From JBQLZO01 sp052168315 (lineage in GTDB: Bacteria; Planctomycetota; Phycisphaerae; Phycisphaerales; UBA1924), in contig JBQLZO010000024.1 in the NCBI GenBank assembly GCA_052168315.1, positions 28,134 through 92,133 of the forward strand: 64,000 bases of DNA, in the 5' to 3' direction. Position 1 is the first letter of the stretch. Each line of letters begins with the position of its first letter. Both the position numbers and the translations under genes were made by a program. Shown one piece after another: positions 9,009 through 17,462 of this stretch. Under the pieces are notes generated by a model that had not been told where the DNA came from, made no database searches, and saw only the letters and a program-made list of their open reading frames with translations.

Positions 9009-9598
9009 CACGGCTGCCCTCCGGTGTCCGGCACAGCGGGATCGACGGGCTCGGCCGTGGTGTCCCGGCTGTGGACCGCTTCGAGCGTGAGCTGGGCATC
9101 GAAGCGGTTGGTGATGGGCTGATCGGGGCGATCGACGGCCGTGAGACGCAGGCCCGGCACGGACCAGAGGGGTTCCGAGGCCGCCCACTCGTTCAGGAAG
9201 ACTGCGAGGTCGCCGGGCGCGATCGACGGCAGGGTGAGCGTCACGCGCTGGCGGAGCAAGCCGGTCCGGGCGATCGGCTCAGGCGGCAGCAGGGTCAGAT
9301 TGCGGGGTTCGAGGCCACGGAGGGATGGCGCAGCTGATGCGGCCGAGCGGGCGATCGCGCGGATCCGCTCGATGAGGTCATCGGCGGGGGGCGGCCGATC
9401 GAGGGCGGTGGCGCCTCGGGCTCGGAGCTGGTCGTACTCGGTGAGCTGGGCCGTGATCGCCGCGTGGTCGGCGCTGGCCCTCATGAGCGATTGCTCCGCA
9501 TCGGCGCGCTGCCGGTGGGCGATGAACAGCAGGCATCCCGCCGCGGCGACCGCGGCCACGAACGAGGCCCTGAGAATGCGCTCGGTGCTGGTCATCAT
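9008..9598 (-). CDS. GspM/PilO-like inner-membrane protein of type II secretion
   Basis: The start at 9598 (MMTSTERIL) overlaps the stop of the preceding gene by a few bases. The 196-residue product has one N-terminal membrane segment (ASFVAAVAAAGCLLFIA), then a charged, probably coiled region, then a compact C-terminal domain with alternating strands. This is the layout of GspM and PilO, single-pass proteins that form the inner-membrane platform with GspL/PilN. Sequence similarity across this family is weak; the call leans on topology and on its place after the GspL-like gene. Confidence 0.6.
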   Translation of the reverse strand: MMTSTERILRASFVAAVAAAGCLLFIAHRQRADAEQSLMRASADHAAITAQLTEYDQLRARGATALDRPPPADDLIERIRAIARSAASAAPSLRGLEPRNLTLLPPEPIARTGLLRQRVTLTLPSIAPGDLAVFLNEWAASEPLWSVPGLRLTAVDRPDQPITNRFDAQLTLEAVHSRDTTAEPVDPAVPDTGGQP

Positions 9599-10590
9599 GG
9601 CGCGGCGGCTCCCTGATTGGCGAGCGAGGGTGGGCTGGCCCCGGAGCGATCGCCCGGAGCGCCGACCGACCGCTCCGTCGTTGCCGGATCGGCGACCGCG
9701 AACTCGAACAGGAAGGGCTGCGCATCGCCGCGTGGGTCGGCGTAGCGGTACGCGATGCGGGCCCAGCCGGGATGGAACGCATCCAGCGCAGCGCGGAGCC
9801 GCTCGGCACTGTCGATGTCGGCGGCCCGGCCATCGATGGTCAGTCGTTGAGGCGTGAGAACGATCCGCTCGACGGCGATGCGTGGGCCGCTCGGCCACGC
9901 GCCGAGCAGGCTCTGCCACGGAGCGATCACATCGCCATCGAACCCGTCGACGCCCGCCGGCGCAGCACGTGTGCGGCGGAGCCGGTTGAGCTCGGAGGCG
10001 AGCCGAAGGCGCGGGTCGATCGCGGTCGCTCGGTCATAGGGCGGAGGCAGCGCCCCTCGGAGCCGTGCATCGGTCTGGAGCCGCAGCGCCGCCGCATCCT
10101 GTCGCATCGAGTCGCCATGCTCGCGCCAGCGGTGGGTGAGCACCGCGCTCGTGGCCAGGATGCCGATGGCCAGTGCCGCATAAGCGAGTTGCCGCCGGCG
10201 TCGATGGGAGGGTGGTTCCAGCGCTCCGGTGCGGAACTCGAACAGCGCCGAAGGCGGAGGCGGTGAGTCACCCAGCGCATCCGTGACGGCTGTGGGCAGT
10301 GATTCCGGATGAACCGAACGCGGCGTCGGCGTGCCGCCCGCGATGATCGCGTCCAGTTCATCGCGCTCCATGGCGCACACCACGACCGTGCGACCGATCC
10401 GTACGGCCCGCATCTCGGCCCGATCGAGCGGGAAGGGCAGGAACGGCTCAGCCGCCGCCGCGACCGCTGGCGGCGAGGCGTTGGCGGGCAGGTCGCTCAG
10501 GATGGCCCAGGCGCACCGATCGGCCCCGACCCGCACGGTGGTCCCGGAGTGGGGCGTCGGCCGAGATGTGGGCGCGTGGTCACGGGTCAT
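9595..10590 (-). CDS. GspL/PilN-like inner-membrane protein of type II secretion
   Basis: The 331-residue product has a cytoplasmic N-terminal part of about 130 residues, a basic stretch RRRR, a single membrane segment (LAYAALAIGILATSAVL), and a periplasmic part with a ferredoxin-like pattern near the C-terminus (RIVLTPQRLTIDGRA, ADIDSAERLRAAL). GspL has this cytoplasmic-TM-periplasmic order; its cytoplasmic part binds GspE. The start ATG overlaps the previous stop (ATGA), so translation is coupled to the GspC-like gene. The cytoplasmic part is shorter than in proteobacterial GspL. Confidence 0.55.
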   Translation of the reverse strand: MTRDHAPTSRPTPHSGTTVRVGADRCAWAILSDLPANASPPAVAAAAEPFLPFPLDRAEMRAVRIGRTVVVCAMERDELDAIIAGGTPTPRSVHPESLPTAVTDALGDSPPPPSALFEFRTGALEPPSHRRRRQLAYAALAIGILATSAVLTHRWREHGDSMRQDAAALRLQTDARLRGALPPPYDRATAIDPRLRLASELNRLRRTRAAPAGVDGFDGDVIAPWQSLLGAWPSGPRIAVERIVLTPQRLTIDGRAADIDSAERLRAALDAFHPGWARIAYRYADPRGDAQPFLFEFAVADPATTERSVGAPGDRSGASPPSLANQGAAAP

Positions 10591-11141
10591 TCCGGAAGGC
10601 CCAGGGTGTGTTGCCGGCCGGCGAGGTCGAAGGTCGCGGCCCGCCTCGAGACAGCGATCAACCGGGCGCCCGAACCGGTGGCCTGATCGATGTCGAGCCG
10701 GAGGAACTCATCGGCGATGAGATCGTGCACGAACGCGGCGGCCGGAAGGCCGGTCGCATCATCGATGATCGCGACCAGACGGAGCTCCAGCCGCGGCGGC
10801 GGGGCTGGCAGTGGCGCTGCCGAGGGCACCGATGGCGGCGGGATCAGTGGCCGCCGCAGCGCGGCGGTGCGAACGGCTTCGGGAAGGGGGGGGCGCGATG
10901 CCGCGGTCGCCAACTCCGCTGGTCGACTATCAACGAGTTGGTCTGATCGCATCGGTGTCGCAGGCATCGGCTCGGATACGCCAGGCCCCGAAGGCCAGAC
11001 CATCACTGCCAGCGGAGCGATGGCCGCGACGGCGATCCACCCCATCGGATGCACGCGCTCCAGAGCGCGGGATAACCGGCCGCGTGCCGCGATGGGCATG
11101 GGCGTGGCCGAGCGCGTGGATGGGGGCCGTCGTGCGGTCAT
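10587..11141 (-). CDS. GspC/PilP-like anchored periplasmic protein
   Basis: ATG 11141 was chosen because it overlaps the preceding gspK stop as ATGA; the longer frame to 11204 is inside gspK. The 184-residue protein has a membrane segment near residues 34-50 (MGWIAVAAIAPLAVMVW), a proline-rich linker (LIPPPSVPSAAPLPAPPP), and a small beta-rich C-terminal domain (LRLVAIIDDATGLPAAAFV, GARLIAVSRRAATFDL). This order matches GspC or PilP, which links the inner-membrane platform to the secretin. The homology-region call is from pattern and context only. Confidence 0.55.
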   Translation of the reverse strand: MTARRPPSTRSATPMPIAARGRLSRALERVHPMGWIAVAAIAPLAVMVWPSGPGVSEPMPATPMRSDQLVDSRPAELATAASRPPLPEAVRTAALRRPLIPPPSVPSAAPLPAPPPRLELRLVAIIDDATGLPAAAFVHDLIADEFLRLDIDQATGSGARLIAVSRRAATFDLAGRQHTLGLPE

Positions 11142-12235
11142 GGGGATGCGGGTTCTCCGGCACTGGATGGTGGGGGGAGGGATTGGCTGGATGCGACCCG
11201 CCACGCCGAGGGCTCCGCGATTGTTGCCTCGATCGTGCGGGCCCGCCGGGGTGATCCCTGGCCTCGGCGCTGGATCTGGGCGGCGTCGGGCCGAGGGGTC
11301 ACGATGTGCCAGGAGCGTACGGTGTGGCTCGCGAATGTCACATCGATCAGGAGACCGATGGCCGTGGAGCGATCGGTCAGCGGCACGAGCCGCGTCGCCT
11401 CATCGTCGGCGATCTGGCGTTCTCGTGCCTGGATCAGTGCCCGAGCGCTGTCGGGTGGAAGCGGGAGGTCGCGTCGCCGCGCATCGATCACCGCGCGGCC
11501 GTGCTGGGAGTCGAGCCCGAGCAGCGCGGTTTCGAGCAGGTCGATTGGGGCCGTGGCGATGTTGAGCGCGCCATCGCCGCCGGTCGTCACCCAGTGCGTC
11601 AGGGCCTCGGCGCATCGGGCTTCGGAGGCCGGATCGTCCGGGTGCAGCGCGTGGCCACCGGTTCGCACGAGGCTTGTGAGCATCGGCGGCGGGAGCGGTA
11701 TCGCCGCGTCATTCTGCCGGCTCGCCGCCCGACGGTCCAGCGCCCGGTCGATGGCGATGGGATCCAGGGCCTGCGCGATCGCCGGTGGCAGCGCCTCGGC
11801 CACGATCGCCCGGTGATAGCGCACATGCAGCCGGCCCGAGAGATCGACCAGCCAGACTCGAACGCGCGCGCCCTGCATCCCGCTCGATGCTTCGGACTCG
11901 GTGGACGGATCCAGAGACTGATCCAGGACGAGCTGCCACCCCGGCCGGATCGTGAAGTCGGAACCGGGATCGAGAGTGAGCGCTGGGGTGCTTTCGTCGG
12001 AATTCGCCTGTGTGGAACCGAGGCGAGCGGCAACCACGGCGGCGATGTCATCGGCGATGCACGCGGCCGCAGCGCGCTGGTGACCGAGCATCGCGTGTGA
12101 GCCGGTGTTCCACGAACGGGTCAGAAGCACCGGGCCAACGGTCGCGATCGCGAGCAGCAGCACCAGGACAACCAGCAGCGCCACGCCCCGGCGTGGCTGC
12201 GGATCGGTCTGGATGGGTTGCTGGTGGTTCGTCAT
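11138..12235 (-). CDS. gspK: GspK-type minor pseudopilin
   Basis: The 365-residue product begins with a short leader and the hydrophobic helix RRGVALLVVLVLLLAIATVG, typical of GspK: the usual FTLIE motif is replaced by VALLVVL. The long C-terminal part contains helix-hairpin-helix-like DNALNIATAPIDLLETALLG-type text (GALNIATAPIDLLETALLG), as seen in GspK, which caps the pseudopilus tip. Length fits GspK and exceeds the other pseudopilins. It follows gspJ by 24 bp and overlaps the GspC-like gene by 4 bp. Confidence 0.75.
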   Translation of the reverse strand: MTNHQQPIQTDPQPRRGVALLVVLVLLLAIATVGPVLLTRSWNTGSHAMLGHQRAAAACIADDIAAVVAARLGSTQANSDESTPALTLDPGSDFTIRPGWQLVLDQSLDPSTESEASSGMQGARVRVWLVDLSGRLHVRYHRAIVAEALPPAIAQALDPIAIDRALDRRAASRQNDAAIPLPPPMLTSLVRTGGHALHPDDPASEARCAEALTHWVTTGGDGALNIATAPIDLLETALLGLDSQHGRAVIDARRRDLPLPPDSARALIQARERQIADDEATRLVPLTDRSTAIGLLIDVTFASHTVRSWHIVTPRPDAAQIQRRGQGSPRRARTIEATIAEPSAWRVASSQSLPPPSSAGEPASP

Positions 12236-12259
12236 GGAGGGGATCGCACCGCGCTCGTG

Positions 12260-12901
12260 TTATGGGAGCGCATCGGATGTCGCAGCGAGGCGCTTAGGCA
12301 GACGGACAGGCAGGCGTGCGGACGAGCCGTCGAGGGCGATGAGCTCGATGAGGATGTACCGGGGCAGTTGCGCTTGCGGATCAGTCTGCCCCGATCGGGT
12401 CTGACCGACGGTGGTTGCCCATGTCACCGGATCCATGTGTTGCATGGTCAGCGCTGCGACGCCGGTCACCACCGTTCGCTCGCTCGGCGGTGCGCCGACG
12501 GGGCCATCGACGGGTTGGCTGGTGCGCACGAGTTGGTCGCCGTCGGGGTCGATGCTCCAGCGCACCCGCTGCCATCCGGTCGCGGTGTGGCCATCGCCCG
12601 ATGGGATCCGGTTCGCGGTGATGAATTCCAGTGGCTCACTCGGCAAGCCGGTCAGATCGAGCCATCCCGGCGCTGGTTCGCTCAGATCGTCGGCCAGCGC
12701 ATCCAGGGCGCGTTCGAGCGCCCCGCGTCCAGCGTCGGTGCCAATGGCCCGCTCGGCGTGCATCCAGCCGACCGACAATCCCGCGATCGCGGCCGCGAGC
12801 AGCGCCAGCAGGACCGTGGCGGCGAGCGCTTCCACGAGCGTGAACCCCGCGCGATGGCGCGCGACCGATCGCGGCTTGGCGTGTCGGAGGCGCTGACTCA
12901 T
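12260..12901 (-). CDS. gspJ: GspJ-type minor pseudopilin
   Basis: The 213-residue product has a prepilin leader ending RHRAG, then FTLVEALAATVLLALLAAA, a canonical type III signal helix with the +5 glutamate. The globular part is long for a GspH/I protein and fits GspJ, which joins GspI and GspK at the pseudopilus tip. Its start overlaps the gspI stop as ATGA. Assignment to J rather than I or H is by length and gene order (H-I-J-K). Confidence 0.75.
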   Translation of the reverse strand: MSQRLRHAKPRSVARHRAGFTLVEALAATVLLALLAAAIAGLSVGWMHAERAIGTDAGRGALERALDALADDLSEPAPGWLDLTGLPSEPLEFITANRIPSGDGHTATGWQRVRWSIDPDGDQLVRTSQPVDGPVGAPPSERTVVTGVAALTMQHMDPVTWATTVGQTRSGQTDPQAQLPRYILIELIALDGSSARLPVRLPKRLAATSDALP

Positions 12902-13374
12902 TGCGTCTCACCTTCCTCAGTATCCGCGACAGGACGAGTTGTCGGAATCGCCCGCCACCACACGATGGGATCATGGCTCTCGGTGGCACCCCCGGGGCGC
13001 GCGGCGAAGCGCAGCACTGTCACGGCGAAGTCTCCGCCGGCTGCCACGGGGCCATCCGGATTCGGGATGGTGTCGTGGACTGGCTCGACCGGCGCGATCT
13101 CGACGATCCACACGACGCCCTCGACCTCGATCGATGAACCCGTGATCTCTCCGATCGGATCCGCGGCGCCGTCTGATGAGGACCGCTCCGAGCTCCACGC
13201 TCGATCGAACTCAGCGTTCGCAACGGCCATCACCATGGGCGCCAGTGCCAGCATTCGCCGATGGCGATCCGCATCCGCCAGCGAGCGCAGAACACTCACC
13301 GCGGCGGCGCCCACCGCGGCGAGCAGCGCTGCCGCCACGAGCACCTCCAGCAGTGTGAGGCCACAACGGGGCAT
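12898..13374 (-). CDS. gspI: GspI-type minor pseudopilin
   Basis: The product of 158 residues starts MPRCGLTLLEVLVAAALLAA, a very short prepilin leader followed by the hydrophobic helix with the conserved +5 glutamate. The short length and position between H- and J-type genes suggest GspI. Its ATG overlaps the upstream stop by one base (TAATG) and its own stop overlaps the gspJ start, so H, I and J are probably translated in a coupled way. No prepilin peptidase gene to process these proteins lies in the window. Confidence 0.72.
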   Translation of the reverse strand: MPRCGLTLLEVLVAAALLAAVGAAAVSVLRSLADADRHRRMLALAPMVMAVANAEFDRAWSSERSSSDGAADPIGEITGSSIEVEGVVWIVEIAPVEPVHDTIPNPDGPVAAGGDFAVTVLRFAARPGGATESHDPIVWWRAIPTTRPVADTEEGETQ

Positions 13375-13877
13375 TACGGAGCCACCTCCCCATCACGCCC
13401 CAATGCCCGGTCATCGATGATCAACTGGCCCGAGATCCCGAGCCACCGCAGTTGCGCTGCGACCGCATCATCTCGTCGCACGACGATCACAACATCCGCC
13501 GACCGACCGCGGTGATCGAACGCCAAGATCCCCTCCTCGCCGCCGGCGCCATCCTCTGTCACAAGTTCAATATGCCATGGTCGCGCGAGCGACAGAACGG
13601 CGCGTGGGCTCCCCATTCTTTGATCACCATCAACGGCTCCGGCGCGCAAGCGGAGCGCCCGTCCATGATCTTCGGGTGTGATCGACGCGCCGCCGGAAGT
13701 CACCGCGATGAGGCGGGCCCGATCCAGCGCGGCATGGATGCGGATGATGGTCGGGCGTGGGTCATCGCCGCTCCGCTGCAGCAACGCCAGGCCCGACATC
13801 GCGGCCAGCGACAGGATCAGCAGCGCTGCGAGCGTTTCGATCAGCGTGAGTCCATGGGCGGCGCCGGTCCGTGCCAT
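13374..13877 (-). CDS. gspH: GspH-type minor pseudopilin
   Basis: ATG 13877 (MARTGAAHG then LTLIETLAALLILSLAAM) gives a standard prepilin leader directly before the hydrophobic helix and a 167-residue protein; the longer frame begins with a TTG at 13910. The rest is a beta-rich globular part (LRLRAGAVDGD, ILAFDHRGRSADVVIVV), the fold expected of GspH/FimT. It is the first of the minor pseudopilin genes after gspG, in the common G-H-I-J-K order. Confidence 0.72.
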   Translation of the reverse strand: MARTGAAHGLTLIETLAALLILSLAAMSGLALLQRSGDDPRPTIIRIHAALDRARLIAVTSGGASITPEDHGRALRLRAGAVDGDQRMGSPRAVLSLARPWHIELVTEDGAGGEEGILAFDHRGRSADVVIVVRRDDAVAAQLRWLGISGQLIIDDRALGRDGEVAP

Positions 13878-13962
13878 CGGTCGGGTGCTCCGAGCGGGGA
13901 TGCGTGGCAATCAGTGCAGATGCGATGATGAGGTTGAGGGGGGAAGTTGGGGGGGGGCGGGG

Positions 13963-14439
13963 TCAGGGGGCGTTGTGGTTGGCGGTATCGCGGAGCTGAT
14001 CGGAGAGGATGTCGGCGGCGTCGGTGCCCGGTTCGCCGCCGGGCGCGCCGTCGGAGCCGTAGGAGACGACTTGGTAGGGAGCGCTGTTGGGACCGGGCAC
14101 GATGTACTGATAGGGATTGTCCCAGGGGTCGATGAGCTTGTCGGGCTGCAGCAGCGGCGTGGCGCGCCCGGAGATCGGGCGCGTCAGCGCGATCAGCCCA
14201 TCGCCCATCTCCGGGTACGCGCCGGTCTCGATCGCGTGGGTCTCCAGCGCCTGCACGATCGCGGCGATGCCGCTCTTGGCCAGCTCGCGGCGGGCGCGGC
14301 CGACCTGGCCGCCGAATGAGTACACGAGCGTCGCGGCGATGAGCCCGAGGATGACCACGACCGCGAGGACCTCCACCAGCGTCATGCCGCGAGGATGGGT
14401 GTGCGGCTTGGATTGTTGTGACGCGTTGGGATTGATCAT
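13963..14439 (-). CDS. gspG: GspG major pseudopilin of type II secretion
   Basis: ATG 14439 (MINPNASQQ) gives 158 residues; the longer frame to 14481 is not needed. The leader ends HPRG before MTLVEVLAVVVILGLIAATL. The C-terminal part has GspG hallmarks: DPWDNPYQYIVPG and the calcium-loop region YQVVSYGSDGAPGGEPGTDA. GspG forms the pseudopilus shaft that pushes substrates through the secretin. About 115 bp separate it from gspF and 86 bp from gspH, the loosest spacing in the operon. That could allow separate, higher expression of the major subunit. Confidence 0.9.
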   Translation of the reverse strand: MINPNASQQSKPHTHPRGMTLVEVLAVVVILGLIAATLVYSFGGQVGRARRELAKSGIAAIVQALETHAIETGAYPEMGDGLIALTRPISGRATPLLQPDKLIDPWDNPYQYIVPGPNSAPYQVVSYGSDGAPGGEPGTDAADILSDQLRDTANHNAP

Positions 14440-14553
14440 GGGGTCGCTCGATGTTGGTCTGCCGGGGCGATCGTCGGTCACTTTGTCGGTCGGTGGCTGC
14501 TTCGATCGGTCGGACGCAGGACGGACCGCGTGTTCACTCCGCTTCGGTGCATG

Positions 14554-15792
14554 CTAGAAGGTCTGTGCCAGGCGGAGCATGGGCGCGATCGCGGCGTACA
14601 CGACGATCCCGATCAGGGCGGCCATGGCCAGGATCGCGGCCGGCTCCAGCGCGGCGGCCAGCCGCGTGATCATCCGCTCGGCCGAGGCGTGCTGGCGTTC
14701 CGAGAGTGTTTCCAGCACGGCCGGGAGCTCTCCGGACTGCTCCCCGACCGCGATGACCCGCACGAACACCGGCTCGAACACCGCCGATCGTTCCAGGGCC
14801 GGGGCGATGTCAGCGCCCGATCGCAGATCGGATCGCAGTTCCGTCAGGGCCGTGCGCATCGCCGCGTTGCCGACTGTGGGGATCGCGAGCCTCAGCGCCT
14901 CATCCAGCGGGATGCCACCTCGGAGCAATCGTGAGAGCAGGCGTGCCAGACGGGCGGTCTGGGATCGCCGGAGCACCGGTCCGGCCAGCGGCATCAAGAG
15001 CCTGAGCCGGGCCAATCGCGGTGTCCACAGCAGCCAGGCGATGCCGGACAGGGCCATCACAATGCCGATCACTGCCATCATCCAATGCTCCCGGATCAGC
15101 GCGCCGCTCGCGAGCAGGGCGTCCGTCGCCGCCGGCACCGGCACGCCTGCATCGCGCAGCACGCCGACGAGCTGCGGGAGCGTCACGGTGGCGAGGAACA
15201 CGGCGACGCCGACCCCGAGCACGAGCAGCAGCACGGGATACGCCAGCGCCGCTGAGAGCTGGGTCTTGAGCTCATCGCCGCGGGCGCGCTCGGCGGCGAG
15301 CTCCGCGCAGGTCTGGCCGAGCGAGCCGTTGGCCTCGGCCGCATCCAGCAGCGCCCGGTCGGCCTCGGAGAACCACTGGGGGTGGTCGTGGGCCGCGCCC
15401 GCGAGGCTCTGGCCACGGCGGACCGCATCGGCGAGCACCCGCGACAGCGAGCCCGCGGCTCTGCGATCAAAGGTGCTCGCCAGCGTGTCCAGCGCTGCGA
15501 CCAGGGGTGTGCCCGTCAGCAGCAGCATCGAGAGCCCCTCGTACCACTCCACGCTCGCGGCGGTGTTGCGGCCTCGCTGCCACCGCCGGAGCACTCCGCC
15601 GAGCGCATCTCGGATCCCCGCGGGCAGGCGGATCGGGTGTTGGCCGGCGCCGCCGACGGCCGCGATGGACTCGGCGAGCAGACCGGTGGACCGCAGCGTC
15701 GCCCGGGCGGCGGCGGGGCTGTCGGCGGCGATCTCGCCGCGGCGGCGGGCGCCGGTGCCCAGTTCCAGCGCTCGGTAACGGAACACGGCCAT
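14554..15792 (-). CDS. gspF: GspF inner-membrane platform protein
   Basis: The 412-residue protein begins MAVFRYRALELGTGARRRG, the usual GspF opening, and carries two GspF domains with three main membrane segments (around YPVLLLVLGVGVAVFLATV, MMAVIGIVMALSGIAWLL, and the C-terminal ILAMAALIGIVVYAAIAPM). The motifs ERARGDELKTQLSAALAYP and GEQSGELPAVLETLSERQ match the two family signatures. GspF is the polytopic core that the ATPase GspE acts upon. Its ATG overlaps the gspE stop (TGATG). Confidence 0.92.
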   Translation of the reverse strand: MAVFRYRALELGTGARRRGEIAADSPAAARATLRSTGLLAESIAAVGGAGQHPIRLPAGIRDALGGVLRRWQRGRNTAASVEWYEGLSMLLLTGTPLVAALDTLASTFDRRAAGSLSRVLADAVRRGQSLAGAAHDHPQWFSEADRALLDAAEANGSLGQTCAELAAERARGDELKTQLSAALAYPVLLLVLGVGVAVFLATVTLPQLVGVLRDAGVPVPAATDALLASGALIREHWMMAVIGIVMALSGIAWLLWTPRLARLRLLMPLAGPVLRRSQTARLARLLSRLLRGGIPLDEALRLAIPTVGNAAMRTALTELRSDLRSGADIAPALERSAVFEPVFVRVIAVGEQSGELPAVLETLSERQHASAERMITRLAAALEPAAILAMAALIGIVVYAAIAPMLRLAQTF

Positions 15793-17393
15793 CAGCGGAT
15801 CTCCGTGCCCGGATCACGCGGAACCGGCTCGCTTGTCGCTGGCGCTGCGACGCCTGTGGTGAGGCTCGCGGCTCCGAAGACCTCGGCATCCTCGATGAGC
15901 GTGACCCGGTCGACCTCCTCGAGCGTTGTGATGCCCGCATCGACGAGCGCGAGCCCGCTCTCGCGGAGCGTGCGCATGCCCGCGGACCGGGCCGCCTGGT
16001 GCAGCGCGGCCAGCGACGCATCGCCGGCGACGAGCTCGCGGAGCGCACCGTCCATGGTCAGCAGTTCGAAGAGCCCGACCCGTCCCTTGAAGCCGCTGCC
16101 CAGGCAGTGGATGCAGCGCTGGCCATCTGAGGATCGTCCAGCGCCCGCGCACGCGCCGCAGAGGCGTCGGACGAGCCGCTGCGCGAGCACGCCCAGCAGC
16201 GAGGCGTTGATGAGGTAGCCCTCCACTCCGAGATCGCGCAGCCGCGTGATGGCGCCCGCGGCGGAGTTAGTGTGCAGCGTCGAGAGCACGAGATGGCCGG
16301 TCAGCGCCGACTGCACCGCGATGCGGGCGGTCTCGCCATCGCGGATCTCGCCGACCATGATCACATCCGGGTCCTGGCGGAGGATGTGCCGCAGTCCGGT
16401 CGCGAAGGTCACGCCCTTCTTGGTGTTGATCTGCGACTGGCTGATGCCCGAGAGCTCATACTCGATGGGATCCTCCAGCGTCATGACATTGAGCTCGCCC
16501 GTGCACACGAGCCTGAGCACCGAATAGAGCGTGGTCGTCTTGCCGGATCCGGTGGGCCCGGTGACCAGCGCCATCCCGTGGGACATGCCGCAGAGGCGCT
16601 TGAACCGCGATTCGATCGCCGGGTCCATCCCCAGCCGCGGCAGCTCGAACAGGTCATCGCGCCGTTTGTCCAGCAGCCGGATCACGACGCGTTCGCCCTG
16701 GGCCGTGGGCAGGCTGGAGAGCCTGAGGTCGATCTCGCGGGTCCCGATCGTGACGGTGGCGCGGCCATCCTGGGGCAGCCGCCGCTCGGCGATGTCCATG
16801 CGGCCCATGACCTTCACGCGGCTGGTCAGCGGCGCCAGCGCTTCGATCGGCAGACGCCGGGCCTCGTGCAGCACACCATCGATCCGGTAGCGGATCGCGA
16901 CGGACTCGTGCTGCGGCTGGATGTGCACATCGCTGGCCTCGCGGCGGAGCGCATCGAAGAGGATCGCGTTGACCAGCCGGACCACCGGGGCCCGCCCGCT
17001 CGTGGCCAGCAGATCGCGTTCGGAACGCTCCAGAGCGGATGCGAGCCGGGCTGGGTCGAACAGGTCCTCGTCGGGTGATTCGTCATCGCCATCGCTCGCC
17101 GCTGCGGTGTTCACTTCGCTCGATGCGGCGTCGGCCAATTGCTCTGCGACCGCATCGAACGCGTCGGCCGCCGCCTGAGAATCCAGCACGCACGCGTGGA
17201 TGTGAAGTCCGAGCCTGGCCCGGAGGTTGTGCAGCGCCAGCGGCCAGCCCGGACGGTCCGCGATCAGTACCCGGGCGCACGCATCGGGCGAGGGGCGCGG
17301 CAGCGGCGTGATCGACCAGTGCCGCGCGAACTCGATGGGGATGCGGGCGCTGAACCACGCGAGGTCGTCGGGATGGTGTGCTGCGGCCTGCAT
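15792..17393 (-). CDS. gspE: GspE secretion ATPase
   Basis: This 533-residue hexameric ATPase powers pseudopilus assembly at the cytoplasmic face. An N-terminal GspE/MshEN-like part (1-105) precedes the ATPase core. Walker A GPTGSGKTTT lies near residues 279-288, the Asp box at LEDPIEYELSGI, Walker B DVIMVGEIRDGET near 343-355, and the His box LSTLHTNSA. Four zinc-binding cysteines (C412, C415, C427, C430) form the C-terminal metal domain of GspE. All catalytic motifs are intact, so the system is probably functional. Confidence 0.95.
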   Translation of the reverse strand: MQAAAHHPDDLAWFSARIPIEFARHWSITPLPRPSPDACARVLIADRPGWPLALHNLRARLGLHIHACVLDSQAAADAFDAVAEQLADAASSEVNTAAASDGDDESPDEDLFDPARLASALERSERDLLATSGRAPVVRLVNAILFDALRREASDVHIQPQHESVAIRYRIDGVLHEARRLPIEALAPLTSRVKVMGRMDIAERRLPQDGRATVTIGTREIDLRLSSLPTAQGERVVIRLLDKRRDDLFELPRLGMDPAIESRFKRLCGMSHGMALVTGPTGSGKTTTLYSVLRLVCTGELNVMTLEDPIEYELSGISQSQINTKKGVTFATGLRHILRQDPDVIMVGEIRDGETARIAVQSALTGHLVLSTLHTNSAAGAITRLRDLGVEGYLINASLLGVLAQRLVRRLCGACAGAGRSSDGQRCIHCLGSGFKGRVGLFELLTMDGALRELVAGDASLAALHQAARSAGMRTLRESGLALVDAGITTLEEVDRVTLIEDAEVFGAASLTTGVAAPATSEPVPRDPGTEIR

Positions 17394-17462
17394 CGTCGGG
17401 CTGTCCGCCTTCAGAGTGCTGTGGGGACGGATACTGGGGGTGATGGCTCCCCGGGATCGATG